Origin: Verrucomicrobiales bacterium
Lineage (GTDB): Bacteria; Verrucomicrobiota; Verrucomicrobiia; Verrucomicrobiales; Verrucomicrobiaceae
DNA: 19,214 nt
Assembly (NCBI GenBank): GCA_003453085.1
Contig: DMMK01000506.1
Span: forward strand, 1-19,214
Direction of reading: 5' to 3'
Shown here piece by piece: positions 13,141-19,214 of this stretch. A program made the position numbers and the translations under genes. How positions within the stretch are numbered: position 1 is the stretch's first letter; each line of letters opens with the position of its first letter. The notes under the pieces are model-generated. The model was not told where the DNA came from, did not search any database, and was given only the letters and a program-made list of their open reading frames with translations.

Positions 13141-14321
13141 CTTTCCCCGCCTATCCACACCTGTTTCACTTCCAGCTTGCGGTTCAGCACCAAAACATCG
13201 GCGCGTTTGCCCTTCTCCAGGCTGCCCGTCTGATGGGCAATGCCGGTGCGCTCGGCGGGGGTGAGGGTGGCCATGCGGATGATGTCGGCCAGCGGCACCT
13301 TCGTCACCTTTTTCATGTGCCTCACCATATGGTCCATGCCCATGATGGAACTGGCCAGGCTGCCATTGGGTGCCCAGCCCACTTGGCCATCGCTTTCGAA
13401 CCAGGAGCCATCCGACTCAGCCCCAAAGCGATATTTGCCAGGCGGCAGATCCATGGCGCGATTGGCATCCGTGACGAGGCAGAGACGTTTGGCCGACTTC
13501 ATCCGCCACGCAAACTCCAAGAGCTCGGGGGAGAGATGGCAACCATCGGCGATGACCTCTGTACTCATCTCTGGCTCCGCCAGCACATACTCCAGCATGC
13601 TGCCCTGCATGGGCACGCCCAGCCGGGCACGCACGGAAGAGACGGAACTCATGGCGCACCAGAAGTGATCCACGTGCCGCATCCCAGCGCGAAAGGCCCG
13701 TGCCATTTCCGTCCAGCTCGCATTGGAGTGGCCGCAGGTGATCAGGCAACGCCGTCTCCGCGCAGCTCGATAAAAAGCCTCCGCTCCGGGGAGTTCCGCC
13801 GCACAAGTGGCCACACGGATTAGACCCGTCTCAAAGTAGCGGCGATATTCCGCCGCTGAAGGCGAACGCCGACCTTCAGAGGAGTGGCAACCCACCTTGT
13901 CTTCCGCGAAAAACGGGCCGTAAAGATGCACCCCGGCGATGGTTGCCCCATCATTCACAGAACGGTTCTTTCGAAAGACCGCACAGGCCGAAAGCATGGA
14001 CTCAATCTGGGCGGGAGAACCCGTGGTCGTCGTGGGAAAAAGGGTGGTCGTACCGTGGCGGGCATGCGCCTGGCAGGCTGTGCGTACGGCCTCCACCGTG
14101 CCATCCATAAAGTCAGCCCCGGCCCCACCGTGAACATGAATGTCCACATAGCCCGGTGAAATGTAGCCACCCTTGGCGTCAATGACCTCGGCCCCGGCAG
14201 GCAATTTCTTCCGTGCAGGGCCCACGGAGGTGATGATGCCGTCCTGGCAAACTACCATGGCATTTTCGATCAGGCCATCAGGCAGGATGGCCGTTCCGTT
14301 GAGCAAGACAAGGGTGGGCAT
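13122..14321 (-). CDS. NagA-like amidohydrolase (N-acetylglucosamine-6-phosphate deacetylase family) with altered metal-site residues
   Basis: A 399-residue TIM-barrel amidohydrolase. It keeps the metal pair His62/His64 in 'GYVDIHVHGGAGADF', 'GTTTLFPT', His198 in GHSNAS, His216/His219 in 'MRHVDHFWCAMSS', His262 in 'ADGCHLSPE', catalytic-type Asp285 in 'LVTDAN', and the C-terminal 'TPAERTGIAHQTGSLEKGK'. It differs from classic NagA at two key places: the metal-binding Glu of HLEGPF is Tyr134 ('GVHLYGPFFAEDKVGCHS'), and the Asn of HL(F/Y)NAM is Cys222. It may therefore be a divergent deacetylase with another substrate or metal state, so I leave the symbol empty. No NagB or PTS gene is near. A secreted sulfatase precedes it by 92 bases on the same strand, which fits use of sulfated amino sugars. 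It overlaps glpD by 19 bases at the 3' ends. Confidence 0.85.
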   Translation of the reverse strand: MPTLVLLNGTAILPDGLIENAMVVCQDGIITSVGPARKKLPAGAEVIDAKGGYISPGYVDIHVHGGAGADFMDGTVEAVRTACQAHARHGTTTLFPTTTTGSPAQIESMLSACAVFRKNRSVNDGATIAGVHLYGPFFAEDKVGCHSSEGRRSPSAAEYRRYFETGLIRVATCAAELPGAEAFYRAARRRRCLITCGHSNASWTEMARAFRAGMRHVDHFWCAMSSVSSVRARLGVPMQGSMLEYVLAEPEMSTEVIADGCHLSPELLEFAWRMKSAKRLCLVTDANRAMDLPPGKYRFGAESDGSWFESDGQVGWAPNGSLASSIMGMDHMVRHMKKVTKVPLADIIRMATLTPAERTGIAHQTGSLEKGKRADVLVLNRKLEVKQVWIGGESQAGSR

Positions 14322-14413
14322 AATTCAGTCTGGCATGGCCAGGGAAAAGCGTGCGATAAAAAACATGAAGGGCGGAACATAGCCTAACCAAAAGCATATT
14401 CCACCCCACATCA

Positions 14414-15811
14414 TCAGTAGTCACGGAAGGGGCCGCGAGGCTCCGTTTCATCCATGGTCTTTCTCCAGGCGGCAAATTTATCCTGCATCATTTTCAGCAC
14501 CTCCGGCCTGTTTTTGGAGAGGTCTTTTTTCTCTCCGATGTCGCTGCTCAGATCGTAGAGGCCCTTGCCTTTGGCGGACTCCATCCACTTCCAGTGCCCC
14601 ACACGGGCTGCTTTGTCGCCACGACGTTGCCAGAACATGTTCTGGCGGGGTGATGGCACCTCACCACGCAGCACGGGCAGCATGTCAAAGCCATCCAGCG
14701 TGATTTCTGGCGGGGCTTTGGCACCTGTGGCTGCAAGCAGTGTGGGCGCCAGCTCCAGCGCCGTCAGAAATTCGTCGGTGACTTTGCCTGCGGGCAGTTT
14801 CCCCAGCCAGCGGGCGATAAAGGGCACGCGCAGCCCGCCTTCCCACATCGTGCTTTTGCTGCCTGTCAGCGGGGCATTGCCGCCATTGCCGCTGCCGCCG
14901 TTGTCGGACATGAAAAGAAAGATCGTGTTGTCCTTCTGCCCGGCTTTGTCCACCGCCTCCATCAGCGCACCGATGGCCTCATCCATGCAGGTGACGGCAG
15001 CATAATAACGGGCCAGTTTGTCGTCTTTCACCTGGTCACGGTAGAGGGCCACGTACTTCTCCGGTGCCTGCACGCCCACGCCGCTTTTCTTTTTCCCGGC
15101 TTCCATATTTTCAGGGAATGAGGAGGCGCTGTGAGGAGCATTGAAGGCCAGATAGAGAAAAAAGGGCTTCTGGCCCAGGTGCTGATTCACAAAGTGCAGC
15201 GACTCCCGCCGGAACAGGTCCGTGATGTAGGTGCCTTTGTCCTCCTCCGTCCGTTCATTGCCGCGAAAGAGCGAAGGCACGCCGTATCTTTCGTGAGTGT
15301 AATAGTCCACGCCGTTGTTACCATGGCCGTAGAAGAAATCAAAGCCACGCTGAAGCGGCAGATAGCGCCTGGCCTGCCCCATGTCCCACTTGCCCACGCA
15401 GCCCGTGGCATACCCGGCTTTCTTCAGCATGTCGCCGATCGTGACCTCCTTTGGATCCAGGCCCAGCGTCATTTCGGGAGATACCGCGTATTCCTCAGCA
15501 CCGAAGGCATGTCCGTAGTTCACCAAGTCATTGCGCACCATGTCATAGAGGCCGTTGCGCTGCGGGTAACGCCCCGTCAGCACACTGCCGCGTGAGGGGG
15601 TGCAGGCAGGCCAGGTGACGTAAAAGCTGCTGCCGCGCACGCCTTCGGCCGCCAACTTGTCCAGGTTCGGCGTCAGCACAGGCTTCGTACCGATGCAGCC
15701 CAGATCCGGATACCCCTGGTCATCGCTGATGATAAAAATGACGTTAGGCGGGGCTGCCACCACGAAACATGGAAGAGAGATGGCCAGAACAAACAGAAAA
15801 CGCAAAAGCAT
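14414..15811 (-). CDS. Secreted Cys-type arylsulfatase (S1 family)
   Basis: A 465-residue sulfatase with a signal peptide (LLRFLFVLAISLPCFVVAA, cleavage before PPN). It starts the alkaline-phosphatase-like fold with 'NVIFIISDDQGYPD' (metal-binding Asp30-Asp31). Cys70 in the motif CTPSRGSVLTG is the residue oxidised to formylglycine. Later motifs are 'GKWDMG' at 140-145, 'APHSAS', and 'FMSDNGGSG'. The usual GKWHLG histidine is aspartate here; with 'DYYTHERYGVPS' this marks a subfamily common in Planctomycetes and Verrucomicrobia. It likely removes sulfate esters from an algal or host glycan in the periplasm or outside the cell. Maturation needs a formylglycine-generating enzyme, which is not in the window. 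The mature start is set by ATG 15811; GGAGG lies only one base before it. Confidence 0.95.
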   Translation of the reverse strand: MLLRFLFVLAISLPCFVVAAPPNVIFIISDDQGYPDLGCIGTKPVLTPNLDKLAAEGVRGSSFYVTWPACTPSRGSVLTGRYPQRNGLYDMVRNDLVNYGHAFGAEEYAVSPEMTLGLDPKEVTIGDMLKKAGYATGCVGKWDMGQARRYLPLQRGFDFFYGHGNNGVDYYTHERYGVPSLFRGNERTEEDKGTYITDLFRRESLHFVNQHLGQKPFFLYLAFNAPHSASSFPENMEAGKKKSGVGVQAPEKYVALYRDQVKDDKLARYYAAVTCMDEAIGALMEAVDKAGQKDNTIFLFMSDNGGSGNGGNAPLTGSKSTMWEGGLRVPFIARWLGKLPAGKVTDEFLTALELAPTLLAATGAKAPPEITLDGFDMLPVLRGEVPSPRQNMFWQRRGDKAARVGHWKWMESAKGKGLYDLSSDIGEKKDLSKNRPEVLKMMQDKFAAWRKTMDETEPRGPFRDY

Positions 15812-15932
15812 GCCTCCAGAACGAGGGCAGCAGTGCCCGTCCTACGGCGAAATGGCGTGGCTAAAACTTCATTCAACCCCAAATATCGGCTTCATAAACG
15901 CTTCGCCTGAGGCTGAATGCCTGCTGCCCATC

Positions 15933-16002
15933 TCCGGGGGTGGACGGTGAAACGCCGTGACCCGGAAGCGGCAAGGATGCCAAAGGTCCCGCTGCTTTTG
16001 GC
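15933..16002 (+). ncRNA. Candidate structured 5' leader (unidentified)
   Basis: Several inverted repeats are packed upstream of the orphan gene. TCCGGG (15933-15938) pairs with CCCGGA (15961-15966) and encloses a second stem, ACGGTG (15944-15949) with CGCCGT (15953-15958), closing an AAA loop. Immediately downstream are three mutually exclusive pairings: AGCGG/CCGCT (15967-15971 with 15989-15993), GGCA/TGCC (15970-15973 with 15978-15981), and GCCAAA/TTTGGC (15979-15984 with 15997-16002). Alternative pairings of this kind suit a switching leader. It matches no riboswitch class I can name. This was read by eye, with no folding or covariation. Confidence 0.3.
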
Positions 16003-16032
16003 TAGCGCGTGCGAGGGAACAGGGTTACAGAT

Positions 16033-16036
16033 GAGG
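16033..16036 (+). promoter_or_regulatory. Ribosome binding site of the orphan gene
   Basis: GAGG lies five bases before the ATG at 16042. It is the only well-spaced Shine-Dalgarno-like site I could find before a gene start in this window, and it favours ATG 16042 over the upstream in-frame codon at 16009. Confidence 0.6.
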
Positions 16037-16041
16037 TCTCT

Positions 16042-16230
16042 ATGACAGAATCCGAATTCAAAGCCCGCGTCACCCGTCTGTGTCAGCTGCTGGGCTGTGG
16101 CAAGGATTTGGCGACCGACTACGTGGAAGCGATGGGCGATTCACCCGTGGTCGAACATGGCAAAGTCATCGTCCGCGATCCCCAGGGGCACATCATCGCC
16201 CGCGTTTCCGCCTCCATCCTGGAGGGCTGA
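16042..16230 (+). CDS. Small orphan protein, 62 residues, function unknown
   Basis: I do not recognise this protein. It begins 'MTESEFKARVTRLCQLLGCG', predicted helical with Cys15 and Cys19. It continues through 'KDLATDYVEAMGDSPVVEHG' and ends with a beta-like 'KVIVRDPQGHIIARVSASIL'. The second half reads as two beta strands joined by a turn, as in small regulatory or adaptor domains. It has no signal peptide or membrane segment. GAGG at a good distance supports the ATG and argues that it is a real gene. It lies 49 bases before the GT4 gene on the same strand, so co-transcription is likely, and it sits directly after the structured leader. Confidence 0.65.
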   Translation: MTESEFKARVTRLCQLLGCGKDLATDYVEAMGDSPVVEHGKVIVRDPQGHIIARVSASILEG

Positions 16231-16279
16231 CCGGGACAAACGCTTGCGAAACGGCCAGACACGGCAAGGCTTGCCCCCG

Positions 16280-17479
16280 ATGTCCCGACTGCGCATCCTG
16301 ATCCTAGTCGAAAACCTGCCCGTGCCGCTGGATCGGCGTGTCTGGCAAGAAGCCTGCGCCCTGAGAGACGCGGGCCATGAGGTGACCGTCATCTGCCCGC
16401 AGATGCGCGGCTACACGGAACCCGAAGAAGTGCTGGATGGCATCCGGATTTACCGACATTGGATCAGTGACGAGGCGCGGGGCATCCGGGGTTTCATCTT
16501 CGAATATGCCACGGCTCTATGGGGCGAGTTTGGCTGCGCGCTGAAAGCCTGGCGGCGCGGCGGGTTCGATGTGATCCACCTGTGCAATCCACCGGATCTA
16601 CTATTCCTGGTGGCGCTGCCTTTCAAGCTGCTGGCCGGGGTCAAGGTGATCTACGATGTTCACGACCTGTGGCCGGAAATGTTTGAAGCCAAGTTTGGCA
16701 GGCGCGGCCTTCTGTATCGTGCCGTCCGCCTGGCGGAGCGCTGCACCCTGGCCCTGGCCGATGCGGTGATGGCGACGAACGAGAGCGTGCTCTCAACCGT
16801 GAAAAAACGCGGGCGCAAAAAAGAGGAGGAGGTCTTCATCGTGCGCACGGCCCCGAACAAGCTGCCCACCGATGTACCGGCCGACCCAAAGATGAAGAAC
16901 GGACGGCGTTTTCTCGTGGGCTACATCGGTGTCATGGGCAATGCGGACGGTGTGCATTACCTCATCGAGGCCGCCCGCCACATTGTGAATTTGCGCGGCC
17001 GCCAGGAGGTGCAGTTCGTGCTCATGGGCAGCGGTCCCGAGCACGCGGAACTGGTGAAACTGCGCGATGACCTGGAGCTGCAAGACTGCGTGGCCATGCC
17101 GGGCCGGGTCTCCAATGAATACCTTTTTACCGCGCTGAAAACGATGGACCTGGGAGTGGCCTGCGACCCGATCAACAACTACAACGACCACTGCACGATG
17201 AACAAGACGCTGGAGTACATGGCCTTTGGCAAAGCCCAGGTCATGTTCGGCACCCGGGAGGGCCGTTACTCCGCAGGCAAGGCAGCGCTGTATGTCATGG
17301 AAAACTCAGCCGCCAGGCTGGGTGACGCCATTTTGGAACTGCTGGATCATGCGCCACGGCGGGCCGAGATGGGCCAGATCGGCCAAAACCGGCTGGCCCA
17401 TGAACTGAGCTGGGAACGCAGCGTGGTACAACTTCTGCGCACCTATGAGCACGCCATGGGGGGCCGCAGCCCGGTTTAA
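16280..17479 (+). CDS. GT4-family glycosyltransferase (GT-B fold)
   Basis: A 399-residue enzyme. The N-terminal Rossmann domain starts 'RLRILILVENLPVPLDRRVW' and includes 'ACALRDAGHEVTVICPQ', 'FDVIHLCNPPDLL', and 'VIYDVHDLWPEMF'. The C-terminal domain has 'VGYIGVMGNADGVHYLIEA', 'QFVLMGSGPEHAEL', and 'NKTLEYMAFGKAQVMF', which holds the equivalent of the E-x7-E donor-site region. These match the GT4 enzymes that add sugars to exopolysaccharide or O-antigen precursors. Acceptor and donor are unknown. The start is ATG 16280, where the family N-terminus (MSRLRILILVEN) begins; a far upstream in-frame start would run through the orphan gene in another frame. No polymerase, flippase or other surface-polysaccharide gene is in view. 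Confidence 0.92.
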   Translation: MSRLRILILVENLPVPLDRRVWQEACALRDAGHEVTVICPQMRGYTEPEEVLDGIRIYRHWISDEARGIRGFIFEYATALWGEFGCALKAWRRGGFDVIHLCNPPDLLFLVALPFKLLAGVKVIYDVHDLWPEMFEAKFGRRGLLYRAVRLAERCTLALADAVMATNESVLSTVKKRGRKKEEEVFIVRTAPNKLPTDVPADPKMKNGRRFLVGYIGVMGNADGVHYLIEAARHIVNLRGRQEVQFVLMGSGPEHAELVKLRDDLELQDCVAMPGRVSNEYLFTALKTMDLGVACDPINNYNDHCTMNKTLEYMAFGKAQVMFGTREGRYSAGKAALYVMENSAARLGDAILELLDHAPRRAEMGQIGQNRLAHELSWERSVVQLLRTYEHAMGGRSPV

Positions 17480-17515
17480 GCTCGCTTCTTTCCCCCCTCT
17501 AACGATGATGCAGCG

Positions 17516-18508
17516 ATGAAATCTGCGGAAAAGACCGTGCTGTATCGCGAGCTGGCCAAGCTGACGCAGGCGGACTTTCACCTCGACCGCTCGCTGGCGC
17601 TGCTGCTGTCCCAGAAGTGCAGCCCGGAGCGGCGTAGCTATCTGGAAGGTATGCAGCGGGGCCTAGCGGAGGGCCTGAGCCTCGCCGAAGCCATCCGCCA
17701 GCATAACCAAAAGCTCGTCAGCGGACTTGAGCTGGGCCTGATCGAGGCGGGCGAAAGCAGCGGCAGGCTGAGTTCCGCCTTTACCCATCTGGCCCGCTAT
17801 TATGCAGCCGCCGAAGCCGCAGCAAGGCAGATGCGCAGTGCCATGATTTACCCCATGGTGCTCCTGCACATGGCCATCGTGCTGCCGGAGATTCCCACGG
17901 CCTTTGTCGCCACCGAAGGTCCGGGCTTTCTGTCACGGGTGCTGGTGTGGTTCGTGATGCTATGGGCGGGACTGGCTGGCATCTGGCTGCTGTGGCGGTG
18001 GCTGGAAAAAAAGGCGCTAGAGTCCGCCCCGGTGGATCGGTGGCTGGGCCGCGTTCCCTGGATCGGCCAGGCCCGAAATCACTGGGCACTGGCGCGGTTT
18101 TGCCAGGTCTTTCACGCCGGGCTGCTGGCGGCGTTGCGCATGTCTGCCATCTGCCGCCTGGCGGGGGAGGCCTCGCAGTCTGGCCAGCTCAGGCAGGGGG
18201 CCTTCAGTGCTGCGGCCCGGATCGAGGCCGAAGGCGAACCGCTGGCCCTATCCTTGGCGGAGTCGGGCACCTTCGATCCGCAGTTTGTCAATGCCCTCGC
18301 CACGGCGGAGGAGGTGGGCAAGCTGGATGAGGAAATGACCCGCTGGGCGGCGGCGGAAACGGTGGAGGCCGCCCAGGCGATGGAGCGCGCCTCCCAATGG
18401 CTGCCGAAGATCGGTTATGGCCTGGTGGTGATGTTTGTGGTCTATCGCATCATTTCGATGGTGCAGGGCTACTATGGCGGAGTGCTGCGCCAGTTGGACG
18501 GGCTGTGA
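17516..18508 (+). CDS. GspF/PilC-like inner-membrane protein (type II secretion F domain)
   Basis: A 330-residue membrane protein with the T2SSF pattern. The first helical domain has 'LYRELAKLTQADFHLDRSLA' and 'GLAEGLSLAEAIRQ', then 'LELGLIEAGESSGRLSSAF', the family hallmark. Membrane segments are at about 107-127, 140-160 and 300-322. The second copy repeats the hallmark as 'FVNALATAEEVGKLDEEM'. Typical GspF/PilC proteins are about 400 residues, so this is somewhat short. In pilus and secretion machines the F protein is the inner-membrane platform turned by the ATPase. No ATPase (GspE/PilB), secretin or pilin gene is present, so it may serve a machine encoded elsewhere. It starts 36 bases after the GT4 gene on the same strand. 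Confidence 0.88.
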   Translation: MKSAEKTVLYRELAKLTQADFHLDRSLALLLSQKCSPERRSYLEGMQRGLAEGLSLAEAIRQHNQKLVSGLELGLIEAGESSGRLSSAFTHLARYYAAAEAAARQMRSAMIYPMVLLHMAIVLPEIPTAFVATEGPGFLSRVLVWFVMLWAGLAGIWLLWRWLEKKALESAPVDRWLGRVPWIGQARNHWALARFCQVFHAGLLAALRMSAICRLAGEASQSGQLRQGAFSAAARIEAEGEPLALSLAESGTFDPQFVNALATAEEVGKLDEEMTRWAAAETVEAAQAMERASQWLPKIGYGLVVMFVVYRIISMVQGYYGGVLRQLDGL

Positions 18509-18597
18509 TTTCCCCACGTCTTTGCTTGCCGTGAGGGCGGGGTTTCGCAAGACTCATGCGTGCGTGCCCGTTACACACGGCCCTGCAACTTCATCTT

Positions 18598-19214
18598 ATG
18601 AATCGCCCCACCCTCACCTTCGTCAGTGGTTCGCTCCTCGCGGCGGCCAGCCTATCCGCCCAGACCCCCGCAGAATGGGGCAAATTCCGCGGCCCGAACA
18701 ATGACGGCACCGCGCCGGCCGCCAAGGTCGCCAACTGGAAAGGTGCCACTATCAAGACAGTCTGGAAGACGGAAACCCCGACGGGCTTCAGTTCTTTTGC
18801 CGTGGCAGGGGCCAAAGCCTTCACCATCGTCACTGGCGAAACGGACGGCAACACGGGCGAGGTGCTGGTGGCCCTGGATGTGCTCTCCGGCAAAGAAGTC
18901 TGGAGAAAACCCCTGACCGTGATCGGCAAATACGATGGCGGCGGTGATGCCGGCACTCAAGACAACAAAGGCGGCGACGGCCCGCGCTCCACCCCGGTGG
19001 TGGATGGGGGCAAGGTGTATGCCATTGATGCCAACCTGGGTGTGTTCTGCTTCGAAGCGGCGACCGGTAAACCGGTGTGGAGCCACGACGTGATGAAGAA
19101 GAACGCTGGCGTGCAGATCAAGTGGCAGAATGCGGCCTCTCCCGTCATTGATGGCGACATCCTCATGATGTGCGGCGGTGGCGAGGGCCAGGCGCTGCTG
19201 GGTCTGAACAAGGC
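18598..19214 (+). CDS. Secreted PQQ-like beta-propeller (BamB-type repeat) protein, 3' end outside window
   Basis: The first 205 codons are present and open to the window end. A signal peptide (NRPTLTFVSGSLLAAASLSA, cleavage before Q22) is followed by 'EWGKFRGPNNDGTAP', the usual opening of this secreted family in Verrucomicrobia and Planctomycetes. Beta-propeller blades of the PQQ type follow: 'VLVALDVLSGKEVWRKPL', then 'STPVVDGGKVYAIDANLGVF', then 'EAATGKPVWSHDV', and 'ASPVIDGDILMMCGGGEGQA'. The alternating (T/S)P-V(V/I)-DG and G(K/E)xVW motifs define the blades. Such proteins are periplasmic or extracellular scaffolds; some bind PQQ, but this part shows no quinoprotein catalytic residues. 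The gene begins 89 bases after the GspF-like gene and has no evident Shine-Dalgarno site. Confidence 0.85.
   Translation, partial: MNRPTLTFVSGSLLAAASLSAQTPAEWGKFRGPNNDGTAPAAKVANWKGATIKTVWKTETPTGFSSFAVAGAKAFTIVTGETDGNTGEVLVALDVLSGKEVWRKPLTVIGKYDGGGDAGTQDNKGGDGPRSTPVVDGGKVYAIDANLGVFCFEAATGKPVWSHDVMKKNAGVQIKWQNAASPVIDGDILMMCGGGEGQALLGLNK

Larger units (their letters stand above)
15812..16041. other. Intergenic region with divergent leaders (sulfatase minus, orphan gene plus)
   Basis: This 230-base gap is the longest in the window and must hold both divergent promoters. Near the sulfatase there is a perfect hairpin: GGGCA at 15825-15829 pairs with TGCCC at 15834-15838 around a four-base loop. 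No clear -35/-10 pair could be picked for either direction. A 97-codon open frame across the sulfatase start (15657-15950) has no protein-like features. The right part is described separately as a structured leader. Confidence 0.5.

Noticed and set aside
15934..16002. A cobalamin riboswitch
   Set aside because: The 'GGTGAAA..CCG' hairpin superficially recalls its core, but I found no GCCACTG box and no B12-related gene follows.

Overview
This window looks like chromosomal DNA of a Verrucomicrobium, probably in the Prosthecobacter / Verrucomicrobium neighbourhood. The inference rests on family content: a DUF1080 (3-keto-disaccharide hydrolase type) secreted protein, a GKWD-type sulfatase, a secreted PQQ-like beta-propeller protein opening with the 'WGKFRGPNNDG' motif, and a surface protein with a calcium-loop motif of the 'DxDxDGLTN..E.ALGTNP' kind. 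The DNA is GC-rich and densely coded. No stretch over 300 bases lacks a gene; the longest gap is about 230 bases, at 15812-16041. I see no tRNA, rRNA, insertion sequence, prophage or CRISPR array.

Layout. (a) 1-1921, plus strand: the end of a large secreted or surface protein, a SAM methyltransferase, and a Cys-rich protein resembling the ATC-hydrolase family. (b) 1949-8050, minus strand, transcribed right to left: an Lhr-like DEXH helicase, queF and queC (queuosine precursor synthesis), then a type II toxin-antitoxin pair with its own promoter, a stand-alone DUF4130 DNA-metabolism protein, and a DUF1080 protein. The PIN toxin is broken by a one-base frameshift exactly at its DTN motif. (c) 8068-13140, plus strand: an alpha/beta-hydrolase lipoprotein divergent from the helicase, a large glycosidase-glycosyltransferase (GH-GT2) fusion, and GlpD. 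(d) 13122-15811, minus strand: a NagA-like amidohydrolase with altered metal-site residues, overlapping glpD tail to tail, preceded by a secreted sulfatase. (e) 15812-19214, plus strand: an inverted-repeat-rich leader, a 62-residue orphan protein, a GT4 glycosyltransferase, a stand-alone GspF-like membrane protein, and the beginning of a beta-propeller protein.

How the genes fit together. A carbohydrate theme runs through the right half: sulfated-glycan desulfation, amino-sugar deacetylation, two glycosyltransferases and glycerol-3-phosphate oxidation. This fits a polysaccharide-degrading and polysaccharide-building lifestyle. QueF and QueC are two steps of one pathway, but queD and queE are elsewhere.

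I did not find a complete new defence or mobile system. The best leads are the GH-GT2 fusion with a predicted cytosolic glycosidase domain, the NagA-like protein whose HLEGPF glutamate is a tyrosine, the frameshifted PIN toxin beside an intact antitoxin with a promoter and operator-like dyad, the structured leader before the orphan protein, an over-represented heptamer (GTTAGGC), and a near absence of Shine-Dalgarno sequences. Everything was read by eye; no database or folding program was used.
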